Source: Paraburkholderia ribeironis (GTDB lineage: Bacteria > Pseudomonadota > Gammaproteobacteria > Burkholderiales > Burkholderiaceae). From it: 64,000 nucleotides of DNA. The notes below the pieces were generated by a model. That model ran no database searches and was not told the origin of the DNA. It saw only the letters and a list, made by a program, of their open reading frames with translations. Made by a program: the position numbers and the translations under genes. Positions within the stretch are counted from its first letter, which is position 1; each line of letters begins with the position of its first letter. The DNA lies in contig NZ_CYGX02000004.1 of the NCBI RefSeq assembly GCF_900019265.1, positions 79,815-143,814 of the forward strand, given 5' to 3'. Below, one piece after another: positions 21,983 through 31,277 of the stretch.

Positions 21983-22894
21983 GTGAAACTGAAATTCACC
22001 AAGATGCACGGCGCGGGCAACGACTTCGTCGTACTCGACGGCTACACCCAAGCGCTCAACCTGACGCCCGCTCAAGTGCGCGCGCTCGCGGACCGGCATT
22101 TCGGCATCGGCGCCGACCAGTTGCTGCTGGTCGAGAAACCCACCGTGGACGGCGTGGAATTCAGATACCGCATCTTCAATTGCGACGGCGGCGAGGTCGA
22201 GCATTGCGGCAATGGCGCGCGCTGCTTCGTCAAGTTCGTGCGCGATCGCGGCCTGACCGATCAGCGCAGCGTGCGCGTGCAGGTGCAGAAGGGCACCATC
22301 ACGCTGACCATGCAGGACAACGGCGAAGTGCTGGTCGACATGGGCGCGCCGGTGTTCGAGCCGGAACGCCTGCCGTTCGCCACCAAAGGTCTCGAAGGTC
22401 GCCGCGAAGGCGCGGACACGCTCTGGCCGCTCGACGTGAATGGCACGACGCGCTGGATCTCGGCGGTGTCGATGGGCAATCCGCACGCCGTGCAGGTGGT
22501 CGACGACGTCGAAGCCTTCCCGGTGCGGGTCGAAGGCGCGGTGATCGAGCGGCACGCGCGTTTCCCGCAGCGGGTGAATGCGGGCTTCATGCAGATCGTC
22601 GGCCGTAGCGAGATCAAGCTGCGTGTCTACGAACGTGGCGCCGGCGAAACGCTGGCGTGCGGCACGGGCGCGTGTGCGGCGGTCGCGGCGGGCATCCGGC
22701 GCGGGCTGCTGGATGCGCCGGTGCGGGTGCACACGCACGGCGGCGACCTGACCATCTCGTGGGACAGCACCCAGCAAGGCGAGCCGCTGCTGATGGCTGG
22801 GCCCGCCGCGACCGTCTTCGAAGGCGAGATTGAATTGGCCGACTCGTTAGCCGATTCGCTGGCCGACTCACTGGCCAGTTCACCCGCCGCTTGA
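21983..22894 (+). CDS. dapF: Diaminopimelate epimerase, start rebuilt by the element
   Basis: Cytosolic enzyme converting LL- to meso-diaminopimelate, needed for lysine and peptidoglycan. It has 303 residues, with the two catalytic cysteines in the EHCGNGARC and ACGTGACA motifs, and DFVVLDGY near the start. The native ATG was left at 3711; here the element provides GTG in its place, with purine-rich AAGGCGAAGAAAG just upstream. A further in-frame TTG at 21944 would add 13 residues. The C-terminus carries three tandem L/A-D-S-L words ([14 protein letters not shown]), a small repeat expansion. DUF484 and xerC follow closely. Confidence 0.95.
   Translation: MKLKFTKMHGAGNDFVVLDGYTQALNLTPAQVRALADRHFGIGADQLLLVEKPTVDGVEFRYRIFNCDGGEVEHCGNGARCFVKFVRDRGLTDQRSVRVQVQKGTITLTMQDNGEVLVDMGAPVFEPERLPFATKGLEGRREGADTLWPLDVNGTTRWISAVSMGNPHAVQVVDDVEAFPVRVEGAVIERHARFPQRVNAGFMQIVGRSEIKLRVYERGAGETLACGTGACAAVAAGIRRGLLDAPVRVHTHGGDLTISWDSTQQGEPLLMAGPAATVFEGEIELADSLADSLADSLASSPAA
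21984..22006 (+). repeat. Right attachment repeat (att), 23 bp
   Basis: Exact copy of 3712-3734 lying within dapF codons 1-8. To its right is native dapF; to its left is element sequence (GATTCTG). Recombination between the two copies would remove 18,272 bp and restore the ATG of dapF. Confidence 0.9.
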
Positions 22895-22952
22895 ACTCAT
22901 TGACCGACGCGCCGCCCCAAGGGCGGCGTCCCGTAGTCCCTTAGCCGAAACC

Positions 22953-23675
22953 ATGAACGATCGCGAAGTCGCCGAATATCTGCTCGCCAACCCCGAATTC
23001 TTCGCCGAACACGCGGAAATGCTCGCGACCATCCGGCTCGCGAACCCGCACGGCAAAGCCGCAGTGTCGCTGCAGGAACGGCAGATGGACATGTTGCGCG
23101 ACAAGAACAAGCATCTGGAACGGCGGCTCGCCGAACTGCTGCGCTACGGTCACGAGAACGACAGCATTGCGTCGAAATTCAATCGCTGGACCATCCGCGT
23201 GATGGCCGAGCGCGATCCGTACGCGTTGCCGCGCACCATCGCCAATGGTTTGCGCGATGTTTTCGACGTGCCGCAAGCCGCGCTGCGCGTGTGGGATGTG
23301 GCCGAGCCTTACGCACAGGCCGACTTCGCGCGCCATGTCGGCGAGGAAGTGCGCATTTTCGCAGGCAGCCTCACCACGCCGTACTGCGGCGCGAATACCG
23401 GCTTCGAAGCCGCGCAGTGGCTGGCGCCGGCCGTCAGCGCCGTGACCGACGAGAGCGCGTCCGGCAACGCGACGTCCGACGCGGCCCACGTCACCGAATC
23501 GATCGCGCTGCTGGCGCTGCGCGACCCCGAGGGCAACGAAGAAGCGCCCACCTTCGGTCTGCTGGTGATGGGCTCGGCCGACGCACGCCGCTTCCACGAG
23601 GGCATGGCCACCGATTTCCTGACGCAGATCGGCGCGCTGGCCAGCGCGGCGCTGAGCCGTCTGCTGCCGCGCTGA
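22953..23675 (+). CDS. DUF484 family protein
   Basis: A 240-residue cytosolic protein with a helical N-terminus (YLLANPEFFAEHAEML, then the coiled coil LQERQMDMLRDKNKHLERRL) followed by a GAF-like sensor fold. DUF484 genes sit between dapF and xerC in many proteobacteria, as here, which makes the assignment firm. The ligand and role are unknown; a link to XerC or to cell-wall precursor supply has been guessed only from gene order. Confidence 0.9.
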   Translation: MNDREVAEYLLANPEFFAEHAEMLATIRLANPHGKAAVSLQERQMDMLRDKNKHLERRLAELLRYGHENDSIASKFNRWTIRVMAERDPYALPRTIANGLRDVFDVPQAALRVWDVAEPYAQADFARHVGEEVRIFAGSLTTPYCGANTGFEAAQWLAPAVSAVTDESASGNATSDAAHVTESIALLALRDPEGNEEAPTFGLLVMGSADARRFHEGMATDFLTQIGALASAALSRLLPR

Positions 23676-23699
23676 TTTCGCGATTCGCGCGCCACCACC

Positions 23700-24623
23700 G
23701 TGACCACCGCCGACCCGATCGCCGCCTACCTGTCGAATCTCGAACATGAGCGGCGGCTGTCGGCGCATACGCTGCGCGGCTACACCCACGAACTCGACGA
23801 ACTGCGACTGCTGGCCAAAGGCCGGCCGCTTGAAAGCCTCACTGCCGTCGACATCCGCGGCGCCGTGGCGCGCGCCCATGCGGGCGGCCTGACCGCGCGC
23901 TCCATCAGCCACCGGCTATCGGCATGGCGCGCGTTTTATCGCTGGCTCGGCGGCCGCGTCGACTTGCCGGCCAATCCGGTCGCCACGGTGCGCGCGCCGA
24001 AGCAGGCCAAAACGCTGCCCAAAGCCCTCTCCGTCGACGACGCCGCTCGTCTGATGGACAGTCCGCCCGCTGCATCGACCGAAGGTTTGCGCGACCACGC
24101 GATGCTCGAACTGTTTTACTCTTCCGGCCTGCGCCTCGCGGAACTGGTCGGCCTCGACGTCCGTTTCATCGATGCCGACGGCTACCGCTCCGCCGGCTGG
24201 CTCAGGCTGGACTCCGCCGAGGTCGAAGTGCTCGGCAAGGGCAACCGGCGCCGCGTCGTACCGGTCGGCAGCAAGGCGCTGGACGCGTTGAATGCGTGGC
24301 TCGCGGTGCGCGACCAGATGGTCAGGCACGATCCGCATCCGCTGTTTCTGTCCGTGCGCGGCAATCGGCTGTCGCCCAACGTCGTGCGTGAGCGCGTGAA
24401 GCGCGCGGCGCTGGTCGCCGGCATTCCCGCCAACGTGCATCCGCACGTGTTACGGCATTCGTTCGCCACGCACGTGCTGCAGTCGAGCGGCGATCTGCGC
24501 GCCGTGCAGGAACTGCTCGGGCACGCCAGCATCACCGCCACGCAGGTTTACACCGCGCTGGACTTTCAGCATCTCGCCCGCGTCTACGACCAGGCGCATC
24601 CGCGCGCCAAAAAACGCGGCTGA
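23700..24623 (+). CDS. xerC: Chromosome-dimer tyrosine recombinase XerC
   Basis: With XerD, resolves chromosome dimers at dif at division. It has 307 residues: N-terminal SAM-like core-binding domain (IAAYLSNLEHERRLSAHTLRGY) and catalytic domain with R in SGLRLAEL, K in GKGNRRR, HVLRHSFA (H-x-x-R), GHASITATQ and the nucleophile Tyr in QVYTALDF. GTG start, 24 bases after DUF484. It is unlikely to recombine the element's att sites, which lack dif-like sequence. Confidence 0.95.
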   Translation: MTTADPIAAYLSNLEHERRLSAHTLRGYTHELDELRLLAKGRPLESLTAVDIRGAVARAHAGGLTARSISHRLSAWRAFYRWLGGRVDLPANPVATVRAPKQAKTLPKALSVDDAARLMDSPPAASTEGLRDHAMLELFYSSGLRLAELVGLDVRFIDADGYRSAGWLRLDSAEVEVLGKGNRRRVVPVGSKALDALNAWLAVRDQMVRHDPHPLFLSVRGNRLSPNVVRERVKRAALVAGIPANVHPHVLRHSFATHVLQSSGDLRAVQELLGHASITATQVYTALDFQHLARVYDQAHPRAKKRG

Positions 24624-24711
24624 CGTCGCCTGTTGCGACCCGTAGTCGCCGCTTTCGCTTCACTTGCCGCGGGCGTCTCGCCACGCGGCCCAATGCTCTG
24701 CTGACACCCTG

Positions 24712-25914
24712 ATGAATACCGTTACGCTCAAACCGTCGAAAGAAAAATCGCTGCTGCGCCGCCATCCGTGGGTCTATGCCAACGCGATCGATCGCGTCGA
24801 TGGCCATCCCGCAGCCGGCGCGACCGTGCTGGTGCGCGCGCACGACGGCCGCTTTCTGGCGCGTGCCGCCTACAGCCCGCACTCGCAGATCCGCGTGCGA
24901 GTGTGGAGCTTCGACGAAACCGAGCCGATCGATCACGCGTTTTTCAAGCGCCGCGTGCAGCGCGCGCTCGCGCATCGCCGGACGATGGTGCGCGACACCG
25001 GCGCGGTGCGGCTGATTTTCGGCGAAGCGGACGGCCTGCCTGGCCTGATCGTCGATCACTATGTCGCCGACGACGCAGACCAGCGCAGCCAGATCGTCTG
25101 CCAGTTCATGGCGGCCGGCGTCGAAGCGTGGAAGGACGCGATTGTCGCGGCGCTGATCGGCGCCACTGGTTGTCCGAACGTCTATGAACGTTCGGACGTA
25201 TCGATTCGTCAGAAGGAAGGGCTCGAACAGATGACCGGCGTGCTGGCGGGCGAACCGCCATCGGACGTGTTGATCACGAGCGAAAACGGCGTGCGTTACC
25301 ACGTCGACGTGCGCAATGGCCACAAGACCGGCTTTTACGTCGACCAGCGCGACAACCGCCTGCTGGTGCAGCAGCTCGCGCAGGATCGCGACGTGCTGAA
25401 CTGCTTCTGCTACACCGGCGGCTTCTCGCTGGCGGCATTGAAGGGTGGCGCGCGGCGCGTGGTGTCGATCGATTCGTCCGGAGAAGCGCTCGCGCTCGCC
25501 CAGCAGAACGTGGCGGCCAACGGCTTCGACGCTGAACGCGCCAGCTGGCTCGACGCCGACGCCTTCAGGACGCTGCGCCGCCTGTACGACGACGGCGAGC
25601 GCTTCGATCTGATCGTGCTCGATCCGCCGAAGTTCGCGCCGTCGCGCGAGCACGTGGACCGCGCGTCGCGCGCCTACAAGGACATCAACCTGACCGGCCT
25701 GAAGCTGCTGCGGCCGGGCGGTCTGCTGTTCACCTACTCGTGCTCGGGCGCGATCGACTCCGAACTGTTCCAGAAGATCGTCGCCAGCGCGGCCGCCGAT
25801 GCGCGCGTGGACGTCCGGATTCTCAAGCGACTGGGCGCGGGCGTCGATCACCCGCTGCTCACGGCGTTTCCGGAAGGCGAATACCTGAAGGGGCTGCTGT
25901 TGCAAATCGCCTGA
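24712..25914 (+). CDS. rlmI: 23S rRNA m5C methyltransferase, RlmI type
   Basis: SAM-dependent RNA methyltransferase of 400 residues. It has an N-terminal PUA-like domain (LKPSKEKSLLRRHPWVYANAI) and a central adapter. The Rossmann catalytic domain carries LNCFCYTGGFSLAAL and VLDPPKFAPSREH, and the Cys in YSCSG. This is the RlmI/YccW layout, whose known members methylate C1962 of 23S rRNA; substrate identity here is inferred. The ATG at 24712 is chosen over an in-frame upstream one because homologues start at this point. Confidence 0.85.
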   Translation: MNTVTLKPSKEKSLLRRHPWVYANAIDRVDGHPAAGATVLVRAHDGRFLARAAYSPHSQIRVRVWSFDETEPIDHAFFKRRVQRALAHRRTMVRDTGAVRLIFGEADGLPGLIVDHYVADDADQRSQIVCQFMAAGVEAWKDAIVAALIGATGCPNVYERSDVSIRQKEGLEQMTGVLAGEPPSDVLITSENGVRYHVDVRNGHKTGFYVDQRDNRLLVQQLAQDRDVLNCFCYTGGFSLAALKGGARRVVSIDSSGEALALAQQNVAANGFDAERASWLDADAFRTLRRLYDDGERFDLIVLDPPKFAPSREHVDRASRAYKDINLTGLKLLRPGGLLFTYSCSGAIDSELFQKIVASAAADARVDVRILKRLGAGVDHPLLTAFPEGEYLKGLLLQIA

Positions 25915-26116
25915 TCATCCCCATTTCGGGGTTGTTTCGCGCGGGGGGCGGCGAATGGGCAACGCAACGCGCAAGCGGGCCCAAACCGCCGCTGCCAGCG
26001 CGGCGTTGACAGATATGTTTCAATAACCGGCTAGAGCGGGCCGCGCGCCATCCGGCTGCAGCGCCCCGCCTACGCTTTCGATTACGCACCGTTTCACGAC
26101 AATACAGGCGACCTCC

Positions 26117-27202
26117 ATGATCCCAGTCACCATCCTGACCGGCTTTCTCGGCAGCGGCAAAACCACCCTGCTCAAGCGCATCCTGAATGAAAAACACGGC
26201 ATGAAGATCGCCGTTATCGAGAACGAGTTCGGGGAAGAGAACATCGATAACGAGATTCTCGTGCAGGACACCACCGAACAGATCATCCAGATGAGCAACG
26301 GCTGCATCTGCTGCACGATCCGTGGCGATCTTTCGCGTGTGCTCGGCGATCTGGCGCAGAAGAAGCAAGCGGGCGAACTGGACTTCGACCGCGTCGTGAT
26401 CGAAACCACCGGTCTCGCGAATCCGGGCCCGGTTGCGCAAACTTTCTTCATGGATGACCAGATCGCCAGCGAGTTCCTGCTCGACGCGATCATCACGCTG
26501 GTCGACGCGAAGCACGCGGACCAACAGCTCGACGAGCACGAAGTGGTGCAGCGTCAAGTCGGCTTCGCCGACCGTCTGTTCATCACCAAGGCCGATCTGG
26601 TCGACGACGAGCAGCTGGCCGATCTGCGCCACCGTCTGCTGCACATGAACCCGAAGGCGGCGATCAGGGTCGTCAATTTCGGCGAAGCAGACATCAAGGA
26701 AATTTTCGATCTGCGTGGCTTCAACCTGAATTCGAAGCTCGAGATCGATCCGGAGTTCCTCGCCGAAGACGAACACGCGCACCACCACGCTCACGCACAT
26801 GACGAGCATGGCCACACGCACGATCACGCGAACTGCGATCACGACCATGGCCATTGCGACCACGAAGGGCACGATCACGCGCATCATCGCCATGCGCATC
26901 ACGACGACAAGATCAAGTCGTTCGTGTATCGCAACGACCGTCCGTTCGATCCGAACAAGCTCGAGGATTTCCTCGGCGGCATTTTGCAGATCTACGGCGA
27001 GCGCCTGCTGCGATACAAAGGCGTGCTGTATATGAAGGGCGTCGATCGCAAGGTCGTGTTCCAGGGGGTGCATCAGATGATGGGCAGCGATCTGGCCGCG
27101 AAATGGCAGCCGGTCGAGAAGAAGACCAACAAGATGGTGTTCATCGGCATCGAACTGCCGCAAGACCTGATCACCGACGGCCTCGACGCCTGCCTCGCCT
27201 GA
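26117..27202 (+). CDS. COG0523 metal-handling GTPase (CobW/ZigA family)
   Basis: A 361-residue G3E-family GTPase that probably delivers or inserts zinc or another metal. It has Walker A GFLGSGKTTL (about 9-18), the family CxCC motif in NGCICC, ETTGLANPGP, and the guanine-recognition TKAD. A long His/Asp/Glu-rich linker (about 215-260, dozens of His) is a metal-binding reservoir. A CobW C-terminal domain (FVYRNDRPFDPNKLEDFL) follows. Genes of this family often sit near zinc-independent DksA copies, as here with dksA 643 bases downstream. The metal is not shown by the sequence. Confidence 0.88.
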   Translation: MIPVTILTGFLGSGKTTLLKRILNEKHGMKIAVIENEFGEENIDNEILVQDTTEQIIQMSNGCICCTIRGDLSRVLGDLAQKKQAGELDFDRVVIETTGLANPGPVAQTFFMDDQIASEFLLDAIITLVDAKHADQQLDEHEVVQRQVGFADRLFITKADLVDDEQLADLRHRLLHMNPKAAIRVVNFGEADIKEIFDLRGFNLNSKLEIDPEFLAEDEHAHHHAHAHDEHGHTHDHANCDHDHGHCDHEGHDHAHHRHAHHDDKIKSFVYRNDRPFDPNKLEDFLGGILQIYGERLLRYKGVLYMKGVDRKVVFQGVHQMMGSDLAAKWQPVEKKTNKMVFIGIELPQDLITDGLDACLA

Positions 27203-27844
27203 GTGCGCGTGCGAACTGCGTGCGCGAATTGAGCGCGGTGCGCATCAACGGCGCGGCGCACGCCCGCGCTACCGCGCCTGCTGCGCATCGTGCAAGACCC
27301 GCACCGCGTTAATCATCTGCTGAATACGCGGTGCGGCGAGCGCAAAGTAGCCGCAAGTCCTCTGTATGAAAAGCGCGTGAAAACCCTGCTGTATTAATGC
27401 GTGCACGACCATCGCTTTTTGATCGTGCGCGCGTTATATTTTCGGGATATCAGTGCGCCGCAGGCAGATTTTCACCAGTTGCGGTGCCGGATTGTGATTC
27501 AGTTACAATACGTGCCCACTGGAGAATGACAACGAATTGCCCGGTCAGCGCGTGTCCCGCGCCGGGTCTGAAGCGGCGCCGGAAAACCTTGTCCGGGCAA
27601 CACGCCGACAATGCCGGCTGGCACAGCCTGTAAAGGTATGCTGCCGGCAAGCGATGCCTCAGGAGCATTTGAGAATCGGTTTCCAGAGGAGTTCGGCCCC
27701 GCATTGGCGTAGCGGCCCCGGCGTCACGACAGCCCACCGTCCATGCCCGCCCTGCGTTGCGCGTCCTCGAGGCGCTTTTTGCGGTCTATACGAGAGTGCG
27801 GGCACTCTGTAAGAGTTTTGCCTCACATTGAAGAAGTAAGCCAG
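27203..27844. other. Long leader region upstream of dksA
   Basis: About 640 bases without a convincing gene. GCGTGCACGA at 27401-27410 can pair with TCGTGCGCGC around a loop containing CTTTTT, giving a stem just after the GTPase gene. TACAAT at 27504-27509 with TTGCGG 19 bases upstream is a weak promoter candidate. I see no Zur-type palindrome that I could defend. Confidence 0.4.
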
Positions 27845-28264
27845 ATGACGACGAAACGACTCTTGACCGAAGCCGAAATCCTGAAGATGAGCGACAAGGA
27901 TTACATGAATGAGGATCAGCTCGCCTTCTTCAAGAACAGGCTCGAACAGCTGCAAGCGGAAATTCTCCGCAATGCTGGCCAGACGACCGAGAACCTGCGC
28001 GAAACCGTGATCGTACCGGACCCGGCCGACCGTGCAACGATCGAGGAAGAGCATGCGCTCGAACTGCGCACGCGCGACCGCGAACGCAAGCTGCTGAAGA
28101 AGGTGCAGCAATCGCTCGCGCGCATCGATTCGGGCGACTACGGCTGGTGTGAGGAAACCGGTGAGCCGATCGGCATTCCGCGTCTGCTCGCGCGGCCCAC
28201 GGCAACCCTGTCGCTCGAAGCACAGGAACGCCGTGAACTGCGCCAGAAGCTGTTCGGCGACTGA
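27845..28264 (+). CDS. dksA: RNA polymerase-binding regulator DksA, without zinc-finger cysteines
   Basis: Binds the RNA polymerase secondary channel and, with ppGpp, tunes stringent-response promoters. It has 139 residues. The coiled-coil tip carries the required D-x2-D-x-A (D59, D62, A64 in PDPADRAT). The four positions that bind zinc in classical DksA are C102, T105, S123 and A126 here, so only one Cys remains and zinc cannot be held in the usual way. This resembles zinc-independent DksA2-type proteins. The start at 27845 fits homologues (MTTKRLLTEAEIL). Confidence 0.93.
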   Translation: MTTKRLLTEAEILKMSDKDYMNEDQLAFFKNRLEQLQAEILRNAGQTTENLRETVIVPDPADRATIEEEHALELRTRDRERKLLKKVQQSLARIDSGDYGWCEETGEPIGIPRLLARPTATLSLEAQERRELRQKLFGD

Positions 28265-28317
28265 ACGTCGGCGGCGCGGCTTCGGCGCCGCGCCCTGAAA
28301 CGCTGCTTCGTCGTGAG

Positions 28318-28348
28318 GCGCACGGTAAGCCGTGCGCTTTTTTCTTTT
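28318..28348 (+). terminator. Terminator of dksA
   Basis: GCGCACGG-TAAG-CCGTGCGC forms a perfect 8-bp stem followed by TTTTTTCTTTT, 53 bases after the dksA stop. Confidence 0.92.
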
Positions 28349-28547
28349 GTGCGGCGCTGCATGCGCGTCATCGCGCAGACGACTTCACCCGATCGATGTA
28401 CGGCACGTTCGAGGCCGCTCCGAGCCTATCGGCCCGTTCCTTCCATTTGCGCGCGGACAGCCTTCCCTCCTTCCAGCACGCCGCCCCCGCACCATTTCCG
28501 CGCCCGCACCAAATCCCCGGTTTTTTGTTTTATGCCGTCTGGCAGCT

Positions 28548-28575
28548 CTTGATATGACCGCGCACGCCCTAAAAT
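28548..28575 (+). promoter_or_regulatory. Sigma32-like heat-shock promoter of hslVU
   Basis: CTTGATA at 28548-28554 and CCCTAAAAT at 28567-28575 are separated by 12 bases, close to the heat-shock consensus CTTGAAA / CCCCATnT. It lies about 130 bases before hslV, a known heat-shock gene in other proteobacteria. Confidence 0.5.
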
Positions 28576-28706
28576 AAATCGGACATGCGCTGCACGAGCG
28601 CGCGCCGACCCGTTGAGCTTCGGCGTCGCGCGCCGTCCGTTTTCAGGATTCATGCGATAGCGCATCGCGCTGTCGCGTCCTACCCGTTTTGCAAAGAGGA
28701 ACGCAT

Positions 28707-29243
28707 ATGGAGCAATTTCACGGCACGACGATCGTCTCCGTGCGCCGCGGCGACAAGGTCGCACTCGGCGGCGACGGCCAGGTGACGCTGGGCAACATCG
28801 TCATGAAAGGCGGCGCGAAGAAGGTCCGGCGCATCTACAACAACAAGGTGCTGGTCGGCTTCGCCGGCGGCACGGCCGACGCCTTCTCGCTGCTCGACCG
28901 CTTCGAAGCGAAGCTGGAAAAACATCAGGGCAATCTCACACGCGCTGCCGTCGAACTCGCGAAAGACTGGCGCACCGACCGCATGCTGCGCCGCCTTGAA
29001 GCCATGCTGATCGCCGCGGACGCCACCAGCACGCTCGTGATTACCGGCAACGGCGATGTGCTTGATCCCGAAGGCGGCATCTGCGCGATCGGTTCAGGCG
29101 GCGCCTATGCGCAAGCCGCCGCGAAAGCGCTCGCCGACAACACCGAGCTGTCGCCCCGCGAGATCGTCGAGAAGTCGCTGGAGATCGCCGGCGATATGTG
29201 CATCTACACGAACCACAACCGCGTCATTGAGACGATCGAGTAA
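28707..29243 (+). CDS. hslV: ATP-dependent protease peptidase subunit HslV
   Basis: Threonine protease that forms a double hexameric ring and degrades proteins unfolded by HslU. It has 178 residues; after removal of MEQFHG the N-terminal Thr of TTIVSVRRG is the nucleophile. The [18 protein letters not shown] and [11 protein letters not shown] segments are characteristic. AGAGGA lies 6 bases before the ATG. hslU follows after 9 bases. Confidence 0.97.
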   Translation: MEQFHGTTIVSVRRGDKVALGGDGQVTLGNIVMKGGAKKVRRIYNNKVLVGFAGGTADAFSLLDRFEAKLEKHQGNLTRAAVELAKDWRTDRMLRRLEAMLIAADATSTLVITGNGDVLDPEGGICAIGSGGAYAQAAAKALADNTELSPREIVEKSLEIAGDMCIYTNHNRVIETIE

Positions 29244-29252
29244 GGACACACG

Positions 29253-30599
29253 ATGAGCACCATGACCCCTGCCGAGATCGTCTCCGAACTCGACAAACAC
29301 ATCATCGGCCAAGGCCGCGCGAAAAAAGCCGTCGCCGTCGCGCTGCGCAATCGTTGGCGTCGTCAGCAGGTCGAAGAACCGCTGCGCCAGGAAATCACGC
29401 CGAAGAACATTCTGATGATCGGACCGACCGGCGTCGGCAAGACGGAAATCGCGCGGCGTCTGGCGAAGCTCGCCGACGCGCCGTTCATCAAGATCGAAGC
29501 CACCAAGTTCACCGAAGTCGGCTACGTGGGCCGCGACGTCGACAGCATCGTGCGCGATCTGATGGAAATCTCGGTCAAGCAGACGCGCGAAACGGAAATG
29601 CGCAAAGTGCGGACCAAGGCCGGCGATCAGGCTGAAGACCGCATCCTCGACATCCTGCTGCCGAAGGCGCGCCCGGTCGGATTCGGTTCGAGCTCGAGCG
29701 CCGCGGACACCGCCGACGAAGGCGGCAGCACGCGCCAGACGTTCCGCAAGCGTCTGCGTGAGGGGCTGCTCGACGACAAGGAAATCGAGCTCGATGTCGA
29801 ACAGCCGCAAGTAGGCATGGACATCATGGGCCCGCCGGGCATGGAAGACATGACCGAGCAGATCCGTTCGATGTTCGCCAACATCGGCGGCGGCAAGAAA
29901 ACGCGCCGCAAGATGAAGGTGAAGGAGGCGCTGAAGGTGCTCACCGACGAAGAAGCCGGCAAGATGCTGAACGACGAGGAGGTGAAAGCCAAGGCGGTGC
30001 AGAACGTCGAGCAGAACGGCATCGTGTTTCTCGATGAGATCGACAAGATCACGTCGCGCAATGAAGCCGGCGGCGGCGAAGTGTCTCGCCAGGGTGTGCA
30101 GCGCGATCTGCTGCCGCTCGTCGAAGGCACCACGATCAACACCAAGTACGGCATGGTGAAGACCGACCATGTTCTGTTCATCGCGAGCGGCGCATTTCAC
30201 CTGGCCAAACCGAGCGATCTGATTCCCGAGTTGCAAGGCCGCTTTCCGATTCGCGTCGAACTCGACTCGTTGTCGGTCAAGGACTTCGAATCGATTCTGG
30301 TGTCCACCGACGCGAGCCTCGTCAAGCAATACCAGGCACTCCTCGCTACTGAAGACGTGCATCTCGAATTCGCCGACGAAGGCATTCGCCGCCTCGCCGA
30401 GATCGCTTATGCGGTAAACGAGAAGACCGAGAACATCGGCGCGCGCCGTCTGTACACGGTGATCGAAAAGCTGCTCGAAGAAGTCTCGTTCTCGGCCGGC
30501 AATCACTCGGGCAGTACGGTGCAGATCGACGCGGCGTATGTCGATCGCGCGCTGAATGAAGTGGCGGAAGACGAAGACCTGTCGCGCTACGTGCTGTAA
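29253..30599 (+). CDS. hslU: HslVU unfoldase ATPase subunit HslU
   Basis: AAA+ unfoldase that feeds HslV. It has 448 residues: [17 protein letters not shown] start, Walker [16 protein letters not shown] (about 56-70), the pore motif GYVGRD, the helical I-domain (about 110-240), Walker [11 protein letters not shown], and the C-terminal SRYVL tail that docks into HslV. Same operon as hslV. Confidence 0.97.
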   Translation: MSTMTPAEIVSELDKHIIGQGRAKKAVAVALRNRWRRQQVEEPLRQEITPKNILMIGPTGVGKTEIARRLAKLADAPFIKIEATKFTEVGYVGRDVDSIVRDLMEISVKQTRETEMRKVRTKAGDQAEDRILDILLPKARPVGFGSSSSAADTADEGGSTRQTFRKRLREGLLDDKEIELDVEQPQVGMDIMGPPGMEDMTEQIRSMFANIGGGKKTRRKMKVKEALKVLTDEEAGKMLNDEEVKAKAVQNVEQNGIVFLDEIDKITSRNEAGGGEVSRQGVQRDLLPLVEGTTINTKYGMVKTDHVLFIASGAFHLAKPSDLIPELQGRFPIRVELDSLSVKDFESILVSTDASLVKQYQALLATEDVHLEFADEGIRRLAEIAYAVNEKTENIGARRLYTVIEKLLEEVSFSAGNHSGSTVQIDAAYVDRALNEVAEDEDLSRYVL

Positions 30600-30665
30600 T
30601 GTCGATACGGATTTCGTCCCGGGCAATTCATATTGCCTGATACAGATCAAATGTGAAGCGTAAAA

Positions 30666-30697
30666 AAACGGGCTGCCCTCAATAAGGCAGCCCGTTT
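30666..30697. terminator. Bidirectional terminator between hslU and the response regulator gene
   Basis: AAACGGGCTGCC (30666-30677) pairs with GGCAGCCCGTTT (30686-30697) around an 8-base loop. A-rich and T-rich flanks allow it to work in both directions for these convergent genes. Confidence 0.85.
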
Positions 30698-30734
30698 CCT
30701 TTTGGGCCGCCCACATGGCGGCACGGCATCGCGC

Positions 30735-31277
30735 TTACTGTTTGACCGGCCGCTTGGCGAGCTTGCGCTGCAGCGTCCGACGATGCATGTTCAACGCCCG
30801 CGCTGTGGCCGAAATATTGCCGCCGTGCTCCGCGAGCACGCGTTGAATGTGCTCCCACTCGAGCCGCGCAACCGACAGAGGCGTCGGATGCTCGATCGCC
30901 TCTTCGGCTTGCAGCGCGCTCGCTTCGCTTTGCAACGCCGACAGAATCGTCTCGACGTTAGCGGGCTTCGCAAGGTAGTTATCCGCGCCGTCTTTCACGG
31001 CCTGCACCGCGGTTGCGATGCTTGCATAACCCGTCAGCACCAGCATGCGCGCATCGGGCTGCAGATCGCGCAAGGGCGCCACGAGCGTGAGGCCGGAGTC
31101 GTTGCCGAGATGCAGATCGACCGTGATCTGGCTGAACTTCTGCTGGTTCGCCAGCTTGATCGCCTCGTCCGCGTTGTGCGCTTCGCTCACCGTGTAGCCG
31201 CGCCTCGTCAGACCGCGAGCGAGAATGCCGGAGAACACCTCATCGTCGTCGATCACCAGAAAATTCTTTTCGCTCAT
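30735..31277 (-). CDS. regA: Redox response regulator, RegA/PrrA/RoxR type
   Basis: A 180-residue two-domain regulator. The receiver domain (about 5-118) has the acidic pair in FLVIDDDE, the phospho-acceptor Asp in ITVDLHLG and K in YLAKP. The C-terminal Fis-like helix-turn-helix (ISATARALNMHRRTLQRKL) has the sequence seen in RegA/PrrA/ActR/RoxR, which control respiration and redox genes. Its ATG overlaps the kinase stop by 4 bases, so the pair is translated together. Confidence 0.88.
   Translation of the reverse strand: MSEKNFLVIDDDEVFSGILARGLTRRGYTVSEAHNADEAIKLANQQKFSQITVDLHLGNDSGLTLVAPLRDLQPDARMLVLTGYASIATAVQAVKDGADNYLAKPANVETILSALQSEASALQAEEAIEHPTPLSVARLEWEHIQRVLAEHGGNISATARALNMHRRTLQRKLAKRPVKQ

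Larger units (their letters stand above)
3712..22006. mobile_element. Integrated element in dapF, satellite-like, about 18.3 kb
   Basis: The element is bounded by exact 23-bp direct repeats and begins with a tyrosine integrase gene pointing inwards. It holds replication genes, an origin-like repeat block, regulators, two podovirus-type virion proteins, small membrane proteins and a HipA/HIRAN cargo pair. It has no terminase, portal, major capsid or tail gene. Many of its genes overlap by 4 bases, as in phages. The flanking genes lpxL and dapF are collinear in related genomes, consistent with a recent insertion. It could be a phage satellite relying on a helper, or a reduced prophage; the sequence alone cannot separate these. 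Confidence 0.9.
28265..28706. other. Intergenic region dksA-hslV
   Basis: Holds the dksA terminator at 28318, a second GC-rich hairpin just after the dksA stop (GGCGCGGC/GCCGCGCC near 28274-28294), and a heat-shock-like promoter at 28548. Nothing else is convincing. Confidence 0.5.

Noticed and set aside
23700..24623. xerC as the recombinase responsible for the insertion
   Set aside because: The att repeats are dapF codons with no dif-like dyad, and the element carries its own integrase beside the left repeat.
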